The position numbers and the translations under genes are program-made. The notes beneath the pieces are model-generated. The model was not told the origin of the DNA and did no database searches. It worked only from the letters and a program-made list of their open reading frames with translations. From Opitutaceae bacterium (GTDB taxonomy: Bacteria; Verrucomicrobiota; Verrucomicrobiia; Opitutales; Opitutaceae), in assembly GCA_025352845.1 (NCBI GenBank), contig JANXSC010000043.1, positions 1 to 7,961 on the forward strand: a stretch of DNA of 7,961 bases. Direction: 5' to 3'. The stretch's first letter is position 1, and every line of letters starts with the position of its first letter. Below are positions 6,534 through 7,961 of this stretch, in pieces.

Positions 6534-7798
6534 CGGTTTTGCGCCGACCACGCTTTGAATTCCTCCAGCGCGCGCGCCGGCCACGTGCCATACCACGCGT
6601 AGCCGTTGCGCCGCTCCGACGACAACTCCGCGACGGCATAGTGCACCGTGCGATCGCGATCCCCGAAGATCGGCTTATCGCTACCAATCTCATACATGCG
6701 CGCCCAGAGGGGCGGCGCGCCGGGACGGTCCACGAGCGTGCCCACGCCGCTCGCGCGGCTCCACGCGAGATCGCGCTGCGCGGTCATTTCCAGCCAAGCG
6801 ATCGCGCCCTTGATCGAAGCGACGGTCTCCGCAGACTGATTGGAAATCGTCATCAGGAATCGCACGGTGGAGGCGCTCTCGTTGGTGCAGGCGGCGATGG
6901 GTTCGAAATTGCGCGCGGCACACGGCCTGAGCGTCAGCGCGTCGTGCTGCTGACACCAGACGTTGGGCCGGCCCGTCGCGTCCTTCAGCTGCGTCGCGAG
7001 GATGCAGCGGAGGCCGCGCGCCACGCGTGGGCCCGCCTCCGCCCGCAGATCGGCGGGCACGAAGGCGAACTCGGGTTTTCCAGCGCCGATGTCGCGCAGG
7101 AGTTCGAGCGCCTGCACCATCGCATCGTCGTTAAACGTGATCGCATCGTGGTAGCCGCCGGCAAGCGGGTAGATCTGCGGGAAGCCGCCGTTGGGATACT
7201 GGGCGGCGAAGGCGTAATCGAGCCCACGCAGGAAGGCCGCGCGCCAGGTCGCAACGCGCGGGTCGCTGCCGGCCTGCTCCTGCACGAGGGCGAGGAAACG
7301 CAGCTCGGTGATGGTGGCGTCGTTGTCGAAGGTGCCGTTGCTCCAGCCGTCGTGGTGGTCGTCGGCGGGCGCGGGGTCGCGGGAGTAGTCGCCGCTCTTG
7401 GTCCAGCCGCCAGTGGACCGCTGCCACTGCACGACCTTGTCCGCGATGGCGCGGGCCTCCTCGCTGGCATACCACGAGGCCGGGGCGCCGAGCTTCACGC
7501 CCTTGCTGTAGGAGCCGCCCTTGAACGTCCCGACCGGCACTGGCTGGTTCGGGGTGTGGTCGACGAGGTCGCGCGTGCCGAGCTGCTTGGCGAGGTTCGC
7601 CGAGGCCTGCCAGTAGGCGCGCCAGGCGGGTTGCTCGGCCGCGGGCAGCGCGGCGATGCGCGCCTCGGTCACCGGCAGGAAAGCATCCGGTTCCCACGGG
7701 CGCGGCGCCGGCGCGGCGGGCTCGGCCGCTTGCGTCGAGACCACGAAGGACAAACCGGCAAGGCACAACTGGACAAGGAAACGCGATGAGTGGGACAT
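6530..7798 (-). CDS. Exported pectate lyase, polysaccharide lyase family 10
   Basis: The protein has 422 residues and begins with a signal peptide (residues 1-25, ending STQAA). It acts by beta-elimination on homogalacturonan, releasing unsaturated oligogalacturonides. Motifs of the PL10 fold appear in order: GGWTK (130-134), then GTFDNDAT (155-162), YPNGGFPQIYP (201-211), ITFNDDAM (220-227), W281..HD with ARNFEP (295-300), NES (306-308), ARMYEIGSDKPIFGDRD (366-382) and the C-terminal RNGYAWYGTWP (397-407). The acidic clusters D158, D160, D224 and D225 fit the calcium and substrate site, and R367 lies in the region where a conserved Arg is expected; exact catalytic residues would need an alignment. 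About 100 residues precede the catalytic core, with no recognised module in them. It is the first gene of the operon, downstream of a terminator, and shares an ATGA overlap with the next gene. The ATG has no visible Shine-Dalgarno, but the signal peptide supports it. Confidence 0.93.
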   Translation of the reverse strand: MSHSSRFLVQLCLAGLSFVVSTQAAEPAAPAPRPWEPDAFLPVTEARIAALPAAEQPAWRAYWQASANLAKQLGTRDLVDHTPNQPVPVGTFKGGSYSKGVKLGAPASWYASEEARAIADKVVQWQRSTGGWTKSGDYSRDPAPADDHHDGWSNGTFDNDATITELRFLALVQEQAGSDPRVATWRAAFLRGLDYAFAAQYPNGGFPQIYPLAGGYHDAITFNDDAMVQALELLRDIGAGKPEFAFVPADLRAEAGPRVARGLRCILATQLKDATGRPNVWCQQHDALTLRPCAARNFEPIAACTNESASTVRFLMTISNQSAETVASIKGAIAWLEMTAQRDLAWSRASGVGTLVDRPGAPPLWARMYEIGSDKPIFGDRDRTVHYAVAELSSERRNGYAWYGTWPARALEEFKAWSAQNR

Positions 7799-7819
7799 GG
7801 GTTGCGGGGTGACGAGACC

Positions 7820-7834
7820 TAACCGGTCGGGTTA
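7820..7834 (-). promoter_or_regulatory. Possible operator: inverted repeat in the leader of the pectin operon
   Basis: TAACC and GGTTA flank a 5-base centre, 22 bases before the pectate lyase start codon. The half-sites are only five bases, which can arise by chance. Similar half-sites occur in operators of some sugar-responsive repressors, but no regulator gene is in the window to link to it. I saw no convincing -35/-10 pair in 7799-7888. Confidence 0.2.
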
Positions 7835-7888
7835 CCGATGCAATGGTGCGGGTGTCATCAAAATGAACGACACGTGCCGCGGGCGGTG

Positions 7889-7917
7889 AAAAGAAAAGCC
7901 CGGGCGCAGCCCGGGCT
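7889..7917 (-). terminator. Rho-independent terminator of an off-window minus-strand gene
   Basis: Bases 7897-7917 form a perfect 9-bp GC-rich stem (AGCCCGGGC / GCCCGGGCT) with a 3-base loop. Read on the minus strand it is followed at once by TTTTCTTTT. There is no T-run on the + side, so it acts on minus-strand transcription entering from the right. It separates the pectin operon from whatever lies upstream. Confidence 0.85.
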
Positions 7918-7928
7918 GTAGAGTGGAG

Positions 7929-7948
7929 GGCCCAGCTCCAGCTTGGCC
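7929..7948. repeat. Imperfect palindrome at the right edge
   Basis: GGCC-C-AGCT-CC-AGCT-T-GGCC is a 20-base palindrome with one mismatched pair, directly beside the terminator. The following bases (to 7961) are built of the same AGCT/GGC blocks. It may be one copy of a dispersed intergenic palindromic repeat or an auxiliary RNA hairpin of the upstream gene's 3' end; only one copy is visible here. Confidence 0.45.
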
Positions 7949-7961
7949 GCGGCTCAGCTTG

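Noticed and set aside
6263..7789. Long + strand open frame of 508 codons
   Set aside because: It is antisense to the PL10 gene and the start of the fusion gene, and is low-complexity Arg/Gly/Ala-rich with no motif. PL10 motifs on the other strand are clear.
1..7961. Mobile element, CRISPR array or tRNA
   Set aside because: No transposase, integrase, regularly spaced repeats or tRNA-like cloverleaf were seen on either strand.

Overview
The window (high GC, about 65-70% over most of its length by spot hand counts) looks like part of a polysaccharide-degradation locus from a heterotrophic Verrucomicrobiota bacterium, most likely Opitutaceae-like. That placement is an inference. It rests on the mix of families: a PL10 pectate lyase, a beta-helix protein fused to a glycosidase-like domain, a small exported cupin, a DUF6807 ('PmoA-like') protein, and a sorbosone-dehydrogenase-like enzyme with PKD and Ig-like modules. 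No rRNA or other taxonomic marker is present.

All recognisable genes are on the minus strand, so the reading order is right to left. At the right edge (7889-7917) a strong intrinsic terminator closes a minus-strand unit lying outside the window, and an imperfect palindrome (7929-7948) sits beside it. After a leader of about 90 bases come four closely packed genes. They are the PL10 pectate lyase (7798-6530), a 1040-residue beta-helix plus TIM-barrel-like protein (6533-3411), a 143-residue exported cupin (3414-2983), and a 328-residue exported DUF6807 protein (2960-1974). The first two junctions are 4-base ATGA overlaps and the third is a 22-base gap, so this is very probably one operon with translational coupling. 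A gap of 112-184 bases with lower GC follows. Then comes a large secreted GSDH-type (glucose/sorbosone dehydrogenase, PQQ-type) protein carrying a PKD domain and tandem Ig-like domains, which stays open to base 1 and is cut by the window edge.

All five products begin with export signals, so the locus encodes an extracytoplasmic pectin toolkit. PL10 cleaves homogalacturonan, and the fusion protein probably attacks a pectin-related backbone or side chain. The cupin and DUF6807 proteins have unknown roles but are wired into the same transcript. The GSDH-like enzyme could oxidise released sugars at the surface. No transporter, SusC/D pair, regulator, tRNA, CRISPR array or mobile element was seen. 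The least characterised parts are the C-terminal half of the fusion protein, the DUF6807 protein, and the cupin whose expected metal-ligand histidines appear to be missing.
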